Source: Methanoregula sp. UBA247 (lineage in GTDB: Archaea > Halobacteriota > Methanomicrobia > Methanomicrobiales > Methanospirillaceae). From it: a stretch of 64,000 nt of DNA. The translations under genes and the position numbers were made by a program. The stretch's first letter is position 1, and each line of letters starts with the position of its first letter. Below are positions 42,480 to 51,051 of the stretch, one piece after another. The notes beneath the pieces are model-generated. The model did not search any database and was not told where the DNA came from. It worked only from the letters and a program-made list of their open reading frames with translations. The stretch is taken from positions 1 through 64,000 of the forward strand of contig DADR01000056.1 of assembly GCA_002495055.1 (NCBI GenBank), given 5' to 3'.

Positions 42480-44675
42480 ATGGTCCGCGGCAAAAAATCT
42501 GTTGAGCGCGCAACTGAGCTCATGAAGGATCCGAAACACATTCGGAATATCGGAATTGTAGCACATATTGATCACGGTAAGACGACTCTGTCCGACAACC
42601 TGCTTGCGGGTGCCGGTATTATTTCAGAAGAACTCGCCGGCAAGCAGCTCTTCATGGATTCAGATGCTGAGGAGCAGGCACGAGGCATTACCATCGATGC
42701 TTCGAACGTTTCGATGGTGCACGAATATGAGGGCCAGGATTACCTCATCAACATGATCGATACGCCCGGGCATGTCGATTTTGGTGGCGATGTGACACGT
42801 GCAATGCGTGCTGTCGATGGTGCAGTCGTCCTGGTCGATGCTGTTGAGGGGACTATGCCCCAGACCGAGACCGTGCTCCGGCAGGCATTAAAGGAGCAGG
42901 TGCGCCCCGTGCTGTTCATCAACAAGGTCGATCGCCTCATTAACGAGCTGAAAGTCGACGAGATGGAGATGCAGATCCGGCTCGGTAAGGTAATCGATAA
43001 GGTCAACAAGCTGATTAAGGGGATGAACGAGGAAGCCTACAACAACGGCTGGAAGCTTGATGCTGCAAAAGGTACCGTTGCATTCGGTTCTGCGCTTTAT
43101 AACTGGGCAGTATCTGCACCGTTCATGAAGAAAAGCGGTATCTCATTCAAGGATGTCTATGAAAAGTGCCGTTCCGGGGACATGAAGTACCTGGCAAAGA
43201 ACAGCCCTCTTTCCGATGTCCTGCTGGATATCGTGGTCCGCCAGCTGCCCAATCCGCTTGAAGCCCAGCCCCGCCGTGTGAACGTCATCTGGCATGGTGA
43301 CAAGACAACTCCTGAAGGTAAAGCCATGCTCGCCTGTGATGCAAAAGGGCCTGTCGCTATGATGGTAACTGATATCTCCTTTGATCCTCATGCAGGTGAA
43401 GTTGCCACGGGACGTCTCTTCTCCGGGAGTCTCAAGCGTGGAGACGGACTCTATGTCATGGGTTCGGCAAAGAAGGAAAACCGGCTCCAGCAGGTCGGTA
43501 TCTTCATGGGCCCCAAGCGTGTGGAAGTCGAAGAGATCGTTGCGGGGAATATCGCCGCAGTCACCGGTCTCAAGGATGCGATGGTCGGCTCAACCGTTAC
43601 CTCCCTTTTGGAAATGACACCGTTTGAGTCGCTCAAACACTACTCTGAACCGGTCATGACGGTTGCTGTCGAGGCAAAGAACATGAAAGACCTGCCCAAG
43701 CTCGTTGAAGTGCTGCGGCAGGTCGCAAAAGAAGACCCGACACTGGTTATCACCATCAATGAAGAGACCGGCGAACACCTGATTTCGGGTATGGGGGAAC
43801 TGCACCTTGAGATCATTACCGGTCGTATCAAGCGTGACAAGGGTGTCGAGATCGTCACTTCAGAACCGATCGTTGTCTACCGTGAGACCGTAGTGCAGAA
43901 GGTTGAGTCCGTGGAAGGTAAGTCCCCGAACCGCCACAACCGTTTCTACTTCGATCTCCAGCCACTGCCCGATGAGATCGTCGACCTTATCAAGAAAGGC
44001 GAGATCTCTATGAACCAGCAGATGCTCGAGCGCCGTGACATTCTCATCAAGGCGGGCATGGACAAGGATGAGGCGAAAAATATCAAGGATATCAAGGGCA
44101 CCAACATGCTTATCGATAAGACCAAAGGTGTCCAGTACCTCAACGAGACCATGGAACTGATCATCGAAGGTATCCACGAGGCACTTGCCGGTGGCCCCCT
44201 TGCAGATGAACCGGTCCAGAATCTCAAGATGACACTCGTCGATGTCAAGCTGCACGAGGATGCGATTCACCGGGGTCCCGCTCAGGTTATCCCTGCTGTC
44301 CGTGGCGCGATTAAGGGGGGTATGCTGGTTGCCGGGGATTCCCTTTTAGAACCAGTCCAGAAGATTCAGATCACAGTTCCGATGGACCAGATGGGTGCAG
44401 CGACCTCTCAGATCCAGGGACGACGCGGACAGGTCTTTGACATGCAGAGTGAAGGTGACACGATTACCGTTGTTGGTAAAGCACCGGTTGCCGAACTTTT
44501 CGGATTCGCCGGTGATATCCGCTCTGCAACCGAGGGCCGCGCCATGTGGAACACGGAGTTTTCAGGATTCGAACTCGTGCCCAACAGCATGCTCAAGGAA
44601 GTCGTAGTTGCAATCCGTAAGCGCAAGGGACTTAAAGAAGTCCTCCCGACCCCGTCTGATTATCTTGCGGGTTAA
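42480..44675 (+). CDS. fusA: translation elongation factor aEF-2
   Basis: 731-aa translocase GTPase. G motifs: AHIDHGKTTLSDNLL, the switch ARGITIDASNVSM, IDTPGHVDF, and FINKVDRLI. Domain IV contains the diphthamide His in PAQVIPAVRGAIKG followed by the tip. The site of diphthamide modification in archaea is a His in the loop LHEDAIHRGPAQVIP, which is present. The operon ends here: no EF-1 alpha or uS10 gene follows, unlike the usual archaeal string. Confidence 0.97.
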   Translation: MVRGKKSVERATELMKDPKHIRNIGIVAHIDHGKTTLSDNLLAGAGIISEELAGKQLFMDSDAEEQARGITIDASNVSMVHEYEGQDYLINMIDTPGHVDFGGDVTRAMRAVDGAVVLVDAVEGTMPQTETVLRQALKEQVRPVLFINKVDRLINELKVDEMEMQIRLGKVIDKVNKLIKGMNEEAYNNGWKLDAAKGTVAFGSALYNWAVSAPFMKKSGISFKDVYEKCRSGDMKYLAKNSPLSDVLLDIVVRQLPNPLEAQPRRVNVIWHGDKTTPEGKAMLACDAKGPVAMMVTDISFDPHAGEVATGRLFSGSLKRGDGLYVMGSAKKENRLQQVGIFMGPKRVEVEEIVAGNIAAVTGLKDAMVGSTVTSLLEMTPFESLKHYSEPVMTVAVEAKNMKDLPKLVEVLRQVAKEDPTLVITINEETGEHLISGMGELHLEIITGRIKRDKGVEIVTSEPIVVYRETVVQKVESVEGKSPNRHNRFYFDLQPLPDEIVDLIKKGEISMNQQMLERRDILIKAGMDKDEAKNIKDIKGTNMLIDKTKGVQYLNETMELIIEGIHEALAGGPLADEPVQNLKMTLVDVKLHEDAIHRGPAQVIPAVRGAIKGGMLVAGDSLLEPVQKIQITVPMDQMGAATSQIQGRRGQVFDMQSEGDTITVVGKAPVAELFGFAGDIRSATEGRAMWNTEFSGFELVPNSMLKEVVVAIRKRKGLKEVLPTPSDYLAG

Positions 44676-44687
44676 ATCTCCTCTCTC

Positions 44688-44711
44688 CCATTTTTTCCTT
44701 TTTTCATCAAT
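44688..44711 (+). terminator. T-rich terminator after aEF-2
   Basis: Directly after the EF-2 stop are two T-runs (CCATTTTTTCCTTTTTTCATC) with no hairpin; oligo-T is the archaeal termination signal. It separates the highly expressed operon from the downstream small-GTPase gene. Confidence 0.55.
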
Positions 44712-44764
44712 GTTGCTGGTTTTTACCGAAATGATAAAATGAATGCCCGTCACATTTTCTCATA

Positions 44765-45277
44765 ATGGCTGACGATAAAAAATGCAAGATTGTAATTTTC
44801 GGGGCATTTGGAGCAGGAAAGACCACGTTGGTAAAGACCCTTGACCCGGAATCCAGCCACGTTGAAGCCAAATGTTCTGGCGGGACCACAACAGTAGCAC
44901 TCGATTACGGGCGTGTACTGATGAATGGGAACCATATCCATATTTTTGGCACCCCGGGACAGGAACGGTTTGAGTTTGCACGGGACATCATCGGTAAGGG
45001 AATGGACGGGGCGATCCTGCTTATCGATGTTACAAGCCCGGTAGACGATTTCATCCACCATCTCCACGATTCGCTGTGTGCTGCCCGGATCCCGTTTGTT
45101 ATATTTTTAAACAAGTGCGATAGTGTAGGTGCACGACCCGAATTATTTAAAAAAGAGTTCAGTGATGCGGCCATCACGAAAGTGTCAGCGATAGACCGGA
45201 AGCAGTCTCTTGAGGCATTGTGTACATTTGCACAGACCCTGCCCCCGCACCGGAATGCACATTCACCATGTCATTAA
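44765..45277 (+). CDS. small Ras-like GTPase (COG2229 type)
   Basis: 170 aa. G1 FGAFGAGKTTLVKTL, G3 HIFGTPGQERF, G4 FLNKCDS and G5-like KVSAID. This pattern belongs to the bacterial/archaeal COG2229 GTPases, often partnered with roadblock/MglB proteins; none is adjacent here. It probably acts as a cytoplasmic switch, unknown in detail. It is downstream of the ribosomal operon with an 89-nt spacer, and convergent with the Mth938-type gene. Confidence 0.88.
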   Translation: MADDKKCKIVIFGAFGAGKTTLVKTLDPESSHVEAKCSGGTTTVALDYGRVLMNGNHIHIFGTPGQERFEFARDIIGKGMDGAILLIDVTSPVDDFIHHLHDSLCAARIPFVIFLNKCDSVGARPELFKKEFSDAAITKVSAIDRKQSLEALCTFAQTLPPHRNAHSPCH

Positions 45278-45292
45278 TTAATAAAACCTGGC

Positions 45293-45670
45293 TCAACAGG
45301 TCACATGGATGATCGCAACAAACGATCGGTCCTCTTTTTTTAGGATATCCAGGACATCCGGGGTTGGAAGGATGACCGTCTCAAACCGGTTGAGTACTGT
45401 CATTGCTTCCGGTGTGATCGGGAGATCTCCATACTGCCCGGTTCCAATATAGACGATGTCTGGTTTTTCCTTCTCTAACATATCCAGTTCATGATCGGAG
45501 AGTGGAGTGTGCCCGTAGGTGCTTTTTAGTTCTTTGGATTTTTTCTTGGACCGTTTGGAAACAGAACCATCACGATAAATAATCACATCATGGTCATACC
45601 GGACGTTGTCGATCTCAATCCAGCCGAATGATGATTTCATATATACAAGGTCATTTGCCTGATTAACCAT
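45293..45670 (-). CDS. Mth938-type protein (DUF498/DUF598, NDUFAF3-like fold)
   Basis: 125 aa. The pattern SSFGWIEIDNVRYDHDVIIY then PDIVYIGTGQYGDLPITPEA is that of the Mth938 family, known by structure but not by function. The eukaryotic relative NDUFAF3 assembles respiratory complex I. An inner ATG at 45640 (MKSSFGWIEI) would remove the less typical first ten residues and is equally plausible. It stands alone, convergent to the GTPase gene. Confidence 0.85.
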   Translation of the reverse strand: MVNQANDLVYMKSSFGWIEIDNVRYDHDVIIYRDGSVSKRSKKKSKELKSTYGHTPLSDHELDMLEKEKPDIVYIGTGQYGDLPITPEAMTVLNRFETVILPTPDVLDILKKEDRSFVAIIHVTC

Positions 45671-45728
45671 AAAAAGGAAAGGTGCTGCCGTTTAAAACGG
45701 ATGCCCGACAGGAATAAATATTTTACCT

Positions 45729-46196
45729 TCAGGTCATTACAGCACGGATAATGGTTACATTCTGGACCGGGCGGTCGTTGGCACCGGTTTTCGTTTTTCC
45801 GATTTTATCAACGACATCCATCCCTTCCACGACCTTTCCAAAGACCGGATGCTTGCTGTCGAGGAAGTTGTTGTCCACAAGATTGATGAAGAACTGGGAA
45901 CCCCCGGTGTCAGGGCCGGCATTGGCCATCGAGATAGTTCCACGGTTGTTCCGGTTGGCGTTCGTAAATTCGTCCTTAATCACGTAACCTGGCCCGCCTC
46001 TGCCGGTGCCGGTCGGATCGCCGCCCTGCAGCATGAATCCGCCAATGACCCGGTGAAAGATTACACCGTCGTAATAACCTTTCCTGACGAGCGTTTCAAA
46101 GTTACCTGCGGTGATGGGCATAGCGGGGTCGAGCGCAATGGTGATATTTCCCATGTTCGTCTCGAGCCGAACGGTATTTCCTCCTGGTGCAGTCAT
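45729..46196 (-). CDS. cytoplasmic cyclophilin-type peptidyl-prolyl isomerase
   Basis: 155 aa. It catalyses cis-trans isomerisation at prolines and helps protein folding. Core: VIFHRVIGGFMLQGGDPTGT (with the catalytic Arg and the FMxQGGD motif), GGPGYVIKDEF, TISMANAGPDTGGSQFFINL and HPVFGKVVEGMDVV. There is no signal peptide. ATG 46196 is used; the TTG at 46208 is less likely. Its C-terminus, NVTIIRAVMT, closely matches that of the lipoprotein cyclophilin next door. Confidence 0.93.
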   Translation of the reverse strand: MTAPGGNTVRLETNMGNITIALDPAMPITAGNFETLVRKGYYDGVIFHRVIGGFMLQGGDPTGTGRGGPGYVIKDEFTNANRNNRGTISMANAGPDTGGSQFFINLVDNNFLDSKHPVFGKVVEGMDVVDKIGKTKTGANDRPVQNVTIIRAVMT

Positions 46197-46280
46197 GGTA
46201 TCCAGCAAAAGTATTGGGGCTGTTGATTCTTCAGTGTTGCGAATACCCGCTCCTTTCTGGTGGGGGTAAAAAAAGGATTT

Positions 46281-46928
46281 TTAGATAATCTCTGCCTTGA
46301 TGATCGTCACGTTCTGGATCGGACGGTCGCCAGGGCCGGTCTTAGTCTTACCAATTGCAGCGACGACCTCCATACCTCCAACCACATTCCCGAAGACGGG
46401 GTAGTTGTTGTTAAATGTATTACTCTGGAGGGCACTGTTGTCGACGAGGTTGATAAAAAACTGTGATCCCCCGCTGTTGGGTTGTCCGGTATTGGCCATC
46501 GCCACTGAGCCCTGGCTGTTCCTGTTGTGGCTCGTATATTCGTCATGGATTGTATAGCCCGGGCCACCGTGACCGGTACCGGTTGGATCTCCACCTTGTA
46601 TCATGAACCCGTCGATGACACGGTGGAAGGTTACGTTGTTATAAAATCCTTTTTTCACGAGCGTCTCGAAATTGCCTGCGGTGATGGGCATGTCAGGGTC
46701 GAGTGCGATTATTATGTCTCCCATTGTGGTCGAAAGCCTGACCCGTTTCCATGTTTCCGTTGAAGGTGTCGTGTATTGTATGATGACATCCTGTGTAGCG
46801 CCAGCCTGCAATGTGGTTACAACCGGTATGTTGGTATTATTTGGCGAAGTCGATTGTGTGCATCCTGTAAAGAACAGGAGCACTACCATAAGAAGACATG
46901 GCAGGAAAAAGATACGCATTGAGGTCAT
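46281..46928 (-). CDS. surface lipoprotein cyclophilin-type peptidyl-prolyl isomerase
   Basis: 215 aa. It starts with a lipoprotein signal (MRIFFLPCLLMVVLLFFTGC) whose Cys would carry the lipid, then a Ser/Thr/Asn-rich linker (about 25-60). The remainder is the same isomerase fold as the next gene: VTFHRVIDGFMIQGGDPTGT, GGPGYTIHDEYTS and GGSQFFINLVDNSAL. An insert before NYPVFGNVVGG lengthens one loop. It likely acts on exported proteins. It is a tandem duplicate of the cytoplasmic enzyme. Confidence 0.93.
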   Translation of the reverse strand: MTSMRIFFLPCLLMVVLLFFTGCTQSTSPNNTNIPVVTTLQAGATQDVIIQYTTPSTETWKRVRLSTTMGDIIIALDPDMPITAGNFETLVKKGFYNNVTFHRVIDGFMIQGGDPTGTGHGGPGYTIHDEYTSHNRNSQGSVAMANTGQPNSGGSQFFINLVDNSALQSNTFNNNYPVFGNVVGGMEVVAAIGKTKTGPGDRPIQNVTIIKAEII

Positions 46929-47004
46929 TATTATTCAGGTTAGCAGGGAAAGAAAATAAAAGATATTGGGGTGACTGCTTCAACCTGGTTTTTTGTTACG
47001 GTCA

Positions 47005-47688
47005 TCAGCCTTTTTTGTCATTATCCCTGCCGCATTTTGTACCGAAATATAAGATTGCGCCCACAGCAAGGATCATAGATATAATACCGGTCAGGATGAT
47101 GAGCCCGCCCTGCGAGGTGTAATCCATATAATCCTGGGCTGTAATATCGATGGCCAGTACGGCGTACGTGTTGCCACCCGAGTCAGAGGCGGAAGTATCG
47201 ATCGGAGCATAGGCAGAGATGAACGACCCGTATTTTGTTGTATAGGGTTCTTTGGATGCGGTTGGTCCCGAGAGTGCACCAAGGATTTCCAGCGAGTCCG
47301 GGGCAGTTGAAACTTCGCCGATCTTAGCCGAACCCTGTGGGTCAGCTGGATAGAGATCATCGACAAGGAAGGTTATCGTATTATCCGGATTCACCTTGAG
47401 GATATACGCGTTCAGGATGTAATCATTCATACTGCGCATCGAACGCAGTTTGTGCGCAACTGCCAGGTACTCTGCCGACAGTTCATCGCCGGGTTCAAGG
47501 CCGACAAGTTCACTTGCATTGATCTGGGTTGCCATTACTCCTGCCGTGGTTTTCATTCCCATCTTGGCAGCACTTTTAATGGCATTGTCTGAATTCGTGT
47601 ATGCGAATGCAGTGAGTATACTGATGATGATAATCACCAGGAGAGCGCTTATCCATAATTTTGAGGATGGTGAACAATGAGAAGTCAT
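47005..47688 (-). CDS. membrane protein with one extracellular Cache-like sensor domain
   Basis: 227 aa. A membrane helix at about 11-30 (WISALLVIIIISILTAFAYT), an external region of about 165 aa and a second helix (about 196-218). The external part has features of Cache/PAS-like sensors (YILNAYILKVNPDNTITFLV and YGSFISAYAPI followed by VLAIDITAQDY). No cytoplasmic output domain exists: only about ten residues follow the last helix. It lies directly behind the PEGA gene on the same strand, so they may be a unit. Function not known. Confidence 0.72.
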   Translation of the reverse strand: MTSHCSPSSKLWISALLVIIIISILTAFAYTNSDNAIKSAAKMGMKTTAGVMATQINASELVGLEPGDELSAEYLAVAHKLRSMRSMNDYILNAYILKVNPDNTITFLVDDLYPADPQGSAKIGEVSTAPDSLEILGALSGPTASKEPYTTKYGSFISAYAPIDTSASDSGGNTYAVLAIDITAQDYMDYTSQGGLIILTGIISMILAVGAILYFGTKCGRDNDKKG

Positions 47689-47689
47689 T

Positions 47690-49111
47690 TCAGGATCGCC
47701 TCCGAAGAATCCCGCTAATCGCGGATATTGCCACCAGTGCCCCTATGATTATTACCGGGGACGGGGCAGATCCTGGCGTTGGGGTCGGAACGGGTTGCAG
47801 GCTTAAGGCAAGCGGGGTGATCTGTCCTGAACTCACCGAAGTGGTGGTCGTGGAATCCAGGTATCCGGTATACTTGAGCATGACAACATGTTGCCCGGGA
47901 GAGATGCCATCGATTGTGGCCGGTGTATACCCGCGGAACAGGTTATCAACAAAAAACTCTGCTCCCGACGGCGTCGATACTACTGAAAATCCCCCTGTTG
48001 CCGGGACTGGTGTTGGATTTGGCCCGGCAGTCGTCATTACTGCCGTGACAGGTACAAGGGTATTAGGGATCACGTAAATGGTGTTGATCCAGTCATTGTA
48101 ACCGGGATATGTCAGCTTGAAAAGGTGGTTTCCGTTGGCGATGTTGTTGAGCGTAAGAGTTCCCGAGGGAGGTATTGTACCCTGGGAATTGCTATCCAGG
48201 AATACCGTTGCACCGGGCATTGAGATAATGGATACCGAGCCATAAACCGCCGGCGTCATAATTGTGTTCAGGTTCTGGGCAGTCCCGCCATTTACATACA
48301 CGGTCGTGGTATAGTCAGTATACCCTGACAGTGACAGCCTGAAAGAATGGCTGCCGGGGAACAGGGTGACGGTCAGTGGGGTTTTTCCCTGGTAATTGCC
48401 GTCAACAAAGACCAGTGCATGATCCGGGCTGGAGGTCACGGACACAGTCCCCGTATCGCGGGGAGGTGTGGGGGATGGCTGGAGCACGGGGTAATACGAT
48501 GCAGTCTGCCCGGCGAATACGGTAACAAGCCGGGTGTCCGTCATATAGCCGCTCAGGGTTGCTTTCATGGAGTAGGTGCCTGGTGCAAGATCCGGGATGG
48601 TAACCGGGGAGTAACCGAATGTATTACCATTCATCGAGATTTTAGCACCTGCCGGGCTCGAATGTGCATAGATTACACCGCTCCTCTCCGGTGGCACAGT
48701 TGTCTGGGTGGGGACTGGATTTAAGGTTGCGTAGACCTGAACATGCTCACTGCTTGACGGCATCCGCGAAAGCTGACCTGACCAGGCAGTATACCCGGAT
48801 TTTGACACCCGGACGGTCCTGACCGGTGTCGCTGTCGGAGTAACAGCGACCGAGAGAATGCCTCCGGCAATACTTCCCTGCGGAACACCGTCAAAATAGA
48901 CCGTTGCACCATCAATATTGGCGTAAACATCAACCCATCCTTTACCGCCACCCACATGTATTGATTCGGTTGTGGGGAAAGGAGTCGGTGGTTCTGTTAC
49001 CGGATTAAAGGGTTCTTCTGTGAGAACGGGATTCAGCCCGGTTACAGGAGCAATACAAAGCAGTGCACACAGCACAAGAATGAGAAGAAGAACTGGACTG
49101 GTATTTTTCAT
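47690..49111 (-). CDS. secreted/cell-surface protein with five PEGA domains
   Basis: 473 aa. An N-terminal signal peptide (about 1-25) is followed by five PEGA repeats (about 58-130, 143-212, 220-286, 289-360, 371-440), each with a GA.(V/I)(Y/F)(F/V)D(G/N) turn and a GYxxW or GYxD motif: NIDGATVYFDGVPQG, SPAGAKISMNG, SPDHALVFVDGNYQG, MPGATVFLDSNSQG, SGAEFFVDNLFRG. A Pro-Thr linker and a final helix (IIIGALVAISAISG) end in RRRS, a membrane anchor. PEGA proteins are surface proteins; this tail is not PGF-CTERM. Confidence 0.9.
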   Translation of the reverse strand: MKNTSPVLLLILVLCALLCIAPVTGLNPVLTEEPFNPVTEPPTPFPTTESIHVGGGKGWVDVYANIDGATVYFDGVPQGSIAGGILSVAVTPTATPVRTVRVSKSGYTAWSGQLSRMPSSSEHVQVYATLNPVPTQTTVPPERSGVIYAHSSPAGAKISMNGNTFGYSPVTIPDLAPGTYSMKATLSGYMTDTRLVTVFAGQTASYYPVLQPSPTPPRDTGTVSVTSSPDHALVFVDGNYQGKTPLTVTLFPGSHSFRLSLSGYTDYTTTVYVNGGTAQNLNTIMTPAVYGSVSIISMPGATVFLDSNSQGTIPPSGTLTLNNIANGNHLFKLTYPGYNDWINTIYVIPNTLVPVTAVMTTAGPNPTPVPATGGFSVVSTPSGAEFFVDNLFRGYTPATIDGISPGQHVVMLKYTGYLDSTTTTSVSSGQITPLALSLQPVPTPTPGSAPSPVIIIGALVAISAISGILRRRS

Positions 49112-49148
49112 GATATCTCTTCCTATAGTGTAACTTCAAAAGACCGCA

Positions 49149-49163
49149 TTATATATATAGTAC
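49149..49163 (-). promoter_or_regulatory. TATA box of the PEGA gene
   Basis: The minus strand reads ACTATATATATAATG, a very strong TATA element, 38 nt upstream of the PEGA-gene ATG. It would start transcription roughly 10 nt before the gene. It probably serves both the PEGA and the Cache-like gene. Confidence 0.65.
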
Positions 49164-49214
49164 TGTTTTTTTTAGGAAACAACCTGCGGTGGTCCCGGCA
49201 TGGTTCATAGGAAC

Positions 49215-50387
49215 TTAAAGATCGGTAATTACCCGGGCCAGCCGGTCCATGCCTTCATGGATCTGTTCTTCGGATGCGGTTGAGAAGTTCATCCGGATTG
49301 TATCTGTACCTCCCCCATCGATATAAAAGGGCAGTCCCGGTAGCACAGCAACTCCTCGTTTGATCCCTGCTTCAAAAACCGTACCGGATGACAGTCCCTG
49401 AGGGAGTGTTGCCATCAGGAACATACCCCCCTGCGGTGTGGTATGCGATAACTGCGGCAACTGGTCGTCCAGGAGGTCGCACATCAGCCGGCACTTCCTG
49501 CTGTACACCTCTACAATCTTCCTGATGTGTTCATCGAGGTCGTGAGTGATCAGGTACCGGTGCAGGATCTTCTGGCAGAAGAAATTGGAATGCAGGTCTG
49601 CTGCCTGTTTTACGATATTAAACTGCGTGAGGATCCCGGAAGGTGCATATATCCAGCCGATACGCATACCCGGCGCAATGGTCTTCGAGAATGAACCGGA
49701 GAGCACTGCCTGGTCAGGAATATACCGCTTTACCGGCAGCCGGGGTCTGTTGTCAAAGAAGAGTTCCCCGAAAGCGTCGTCTTCATAGAACACCGTATCG
49801 GTCTCCTCCATGATCTCAGCGATTGCCCGGCGCTTTTCCTGCGAATATGTCCTGCCCGAAGGGTTCTGGGAGTTGGGGATGCCGTAGAAAAATTTTTCTG
49901 GAGATCTGTGGATAAGCCGCTCAAAGACAGTCATGTCGGGACCATCGTCTTCGAGCGGTACCGTGTCAATGATCGGTTCGTACAGCGAGAACGCTTCGAT
50001 TGCACCAAGGTAGCCGGGACGTTCTATGCCGACATGGTCGCCTTTGTTGAGAAAAATTTTAGCAAAGAGATCGAGACACTGCTGGGACCCGTTCACGATC
50101 TGGATCTCTTCAGCAGTTGCGGGAATACCAAGCCGGGATCGGTACCTGCCAGCAATGAATTCACGTAAGGGAAGGTAGCCGTCCGTTGTCGTGTACTGGA
50201 GTGCAATGGAGGGATCGTCTTCCATGACCTGGTATGTTGCCGTACGTATCCCATCGGTATCTATCAGCGCAGATGAAGGAAGGCCACCGGCAAACGAGAT
50301 GATGGAGGGATCTGCGGAGACCCTGAAGAGCTCATTCAGAAATGATTTTGGGGCGTGCGAGAGCCTGTCAGCAAAACGATAGTGCAT
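49215..50387 (-). CDS. PLP-dependent aminotransferase, class I/II (LysN/2-aminoadipate type)
   Basis: 390 aa, fold type I. The PLP Lys is in SGSFSKTIAPGMRIGWIYAP; substrate/cofactor residues are in IVNGSQQCLDLFAK, YGIPNSQNPSGRTYS and FYEDDAFGELFF. It resembles 2-aminoadipate and aromatic aminotransferases of the MocR-type aminotransferase branch, but lacks the GntR DNA-binding domain. Substrate unknown. Divergent from nothing: the 0.5-kb region upstream is gene-poor. Confidence 0.9.
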   Translation of the reverse strand: MHYRFADRLSHAPKSFLNELFRVSADPSIISFAGGLPSSALIDTDGIRTATYQVMEDDPSIALQYTTTDGYLPLREFIAGRYRSRLGIPATAEEIQIVNGSQQCLDLFAKIFLNKGDHVGIERPGYLGAIEAFSLYEPIIDTVPLEDDGPDMTVFERLIHRSPEKFFYGIPNSQNPSGRTYSQEKRRAIAEIMEETDTVFYEDDAFGELFFDNRPRLPVKRYIPDQAVLSGSFSKTIAPGMRIGWIYAPSGILTQFNIVKQAADLHSNFFCQKILHRYLITHDLDEHIRKIVEVYSRKCRLMCDLLDDQLPQLSHTTPQGGMFLMATLPQGLSSGTVFEAGIKRGVAVLPGLPFYIDGGGTDTIRMNFSTASEEQIHEGMDRLARVITDL

Positions 50388-50913
50388 TGGATTAATCCTG
50401 GTTTCTCTCTTCGTACGGGAACCTGACAGTGTGGTTGTGCAGGGTAAGAAAAAAATCTATGGTATTGATGGGTGCCTGATTGACCCAGGTTAATTATGCC
50501 ATCCGCATAACAGCCCTTCCTTTCTCTTTTACCCTCCCCCAGCTCAACCGGCGCACGATCCGCCTCTGCAAAGCGTCCATTATTGTTCATTTCCGGGGAT
50601 ATTTATGCGGAATCCAGCAAATGTGGCGCAATATGGGGGATTTTTAAAAATAATGTGCTGGAATTCAAAAAAAAAGTGCAGGTCCGGTTATACTGGCACC
50701 TGCCCGTATTGGGACTCCCCGACGGAGAAGGAATGTTGGTAAAAGAGCATGTCTTCCAAGGTACCGGGAAGAACCCCCGGATCCTAAAACAGGCCTTTTT
50801 TTTGTTACCCTCTGCTCCAGCCTGTCAAATAAAAGATCCGCCTGCCAATAGGTAATAAAAAGGCCGGTTCTTCTCCCTTTAATATCGGCAAATTCAGGTT
50901 CTATGCCCGTATT
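50388..50913. other. gene-poor island
   Basis: No solid gene. It contains the short repeats AATAAAAAGGCCGGTT (50854-50869) and GCCCGTATTGGG (50702-50713), both seen again in inverted orientation in the island at 55.3-56.3 kb, and a small inverted repeat GCAGGT...ACCTGC (50678-50703). Confidence 0.4.
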
Positions 50914-51051
50914 TCAATTATCTGAAAACAGGTGCTCAAAAGTGCCCCAATGCGACCGGTTACCCGGACCGGGCAAAAAATCGAATATGCTCAACTCTCC
51001 TTTCACTTGTTTTCTTAAGGTATCCAGATTGGGAATCCTGGAGATGCTCAT
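50914..51051 (-). CDS. possible small ORF coupled to TrmB (45 aa)
   Basis: ATG 51051 overlaps the TGA of the TrmB gene (ATGA), the coupling style seen throughout this window. The product starts MSISRIPNLDTLRKQ and ends HWGTFEHLFSDN. Its composition is protein-like, but no family is known and its short length makes chance possible. Confidence 0.35.
   Translation of the reverse strand: MSISRIPNLDTLRKQVKGELSIFDFLPGPGNRSHWGTFEHLFSDN

Noticed and set aside
50678..50703. hairpin-like inverted repeat GCAGGT...ACCTGC as a terminator or RNA gene
   Set aside because: Only a 6-bp stem with a 14-nt loop and no T-run or conserved RNA feature.
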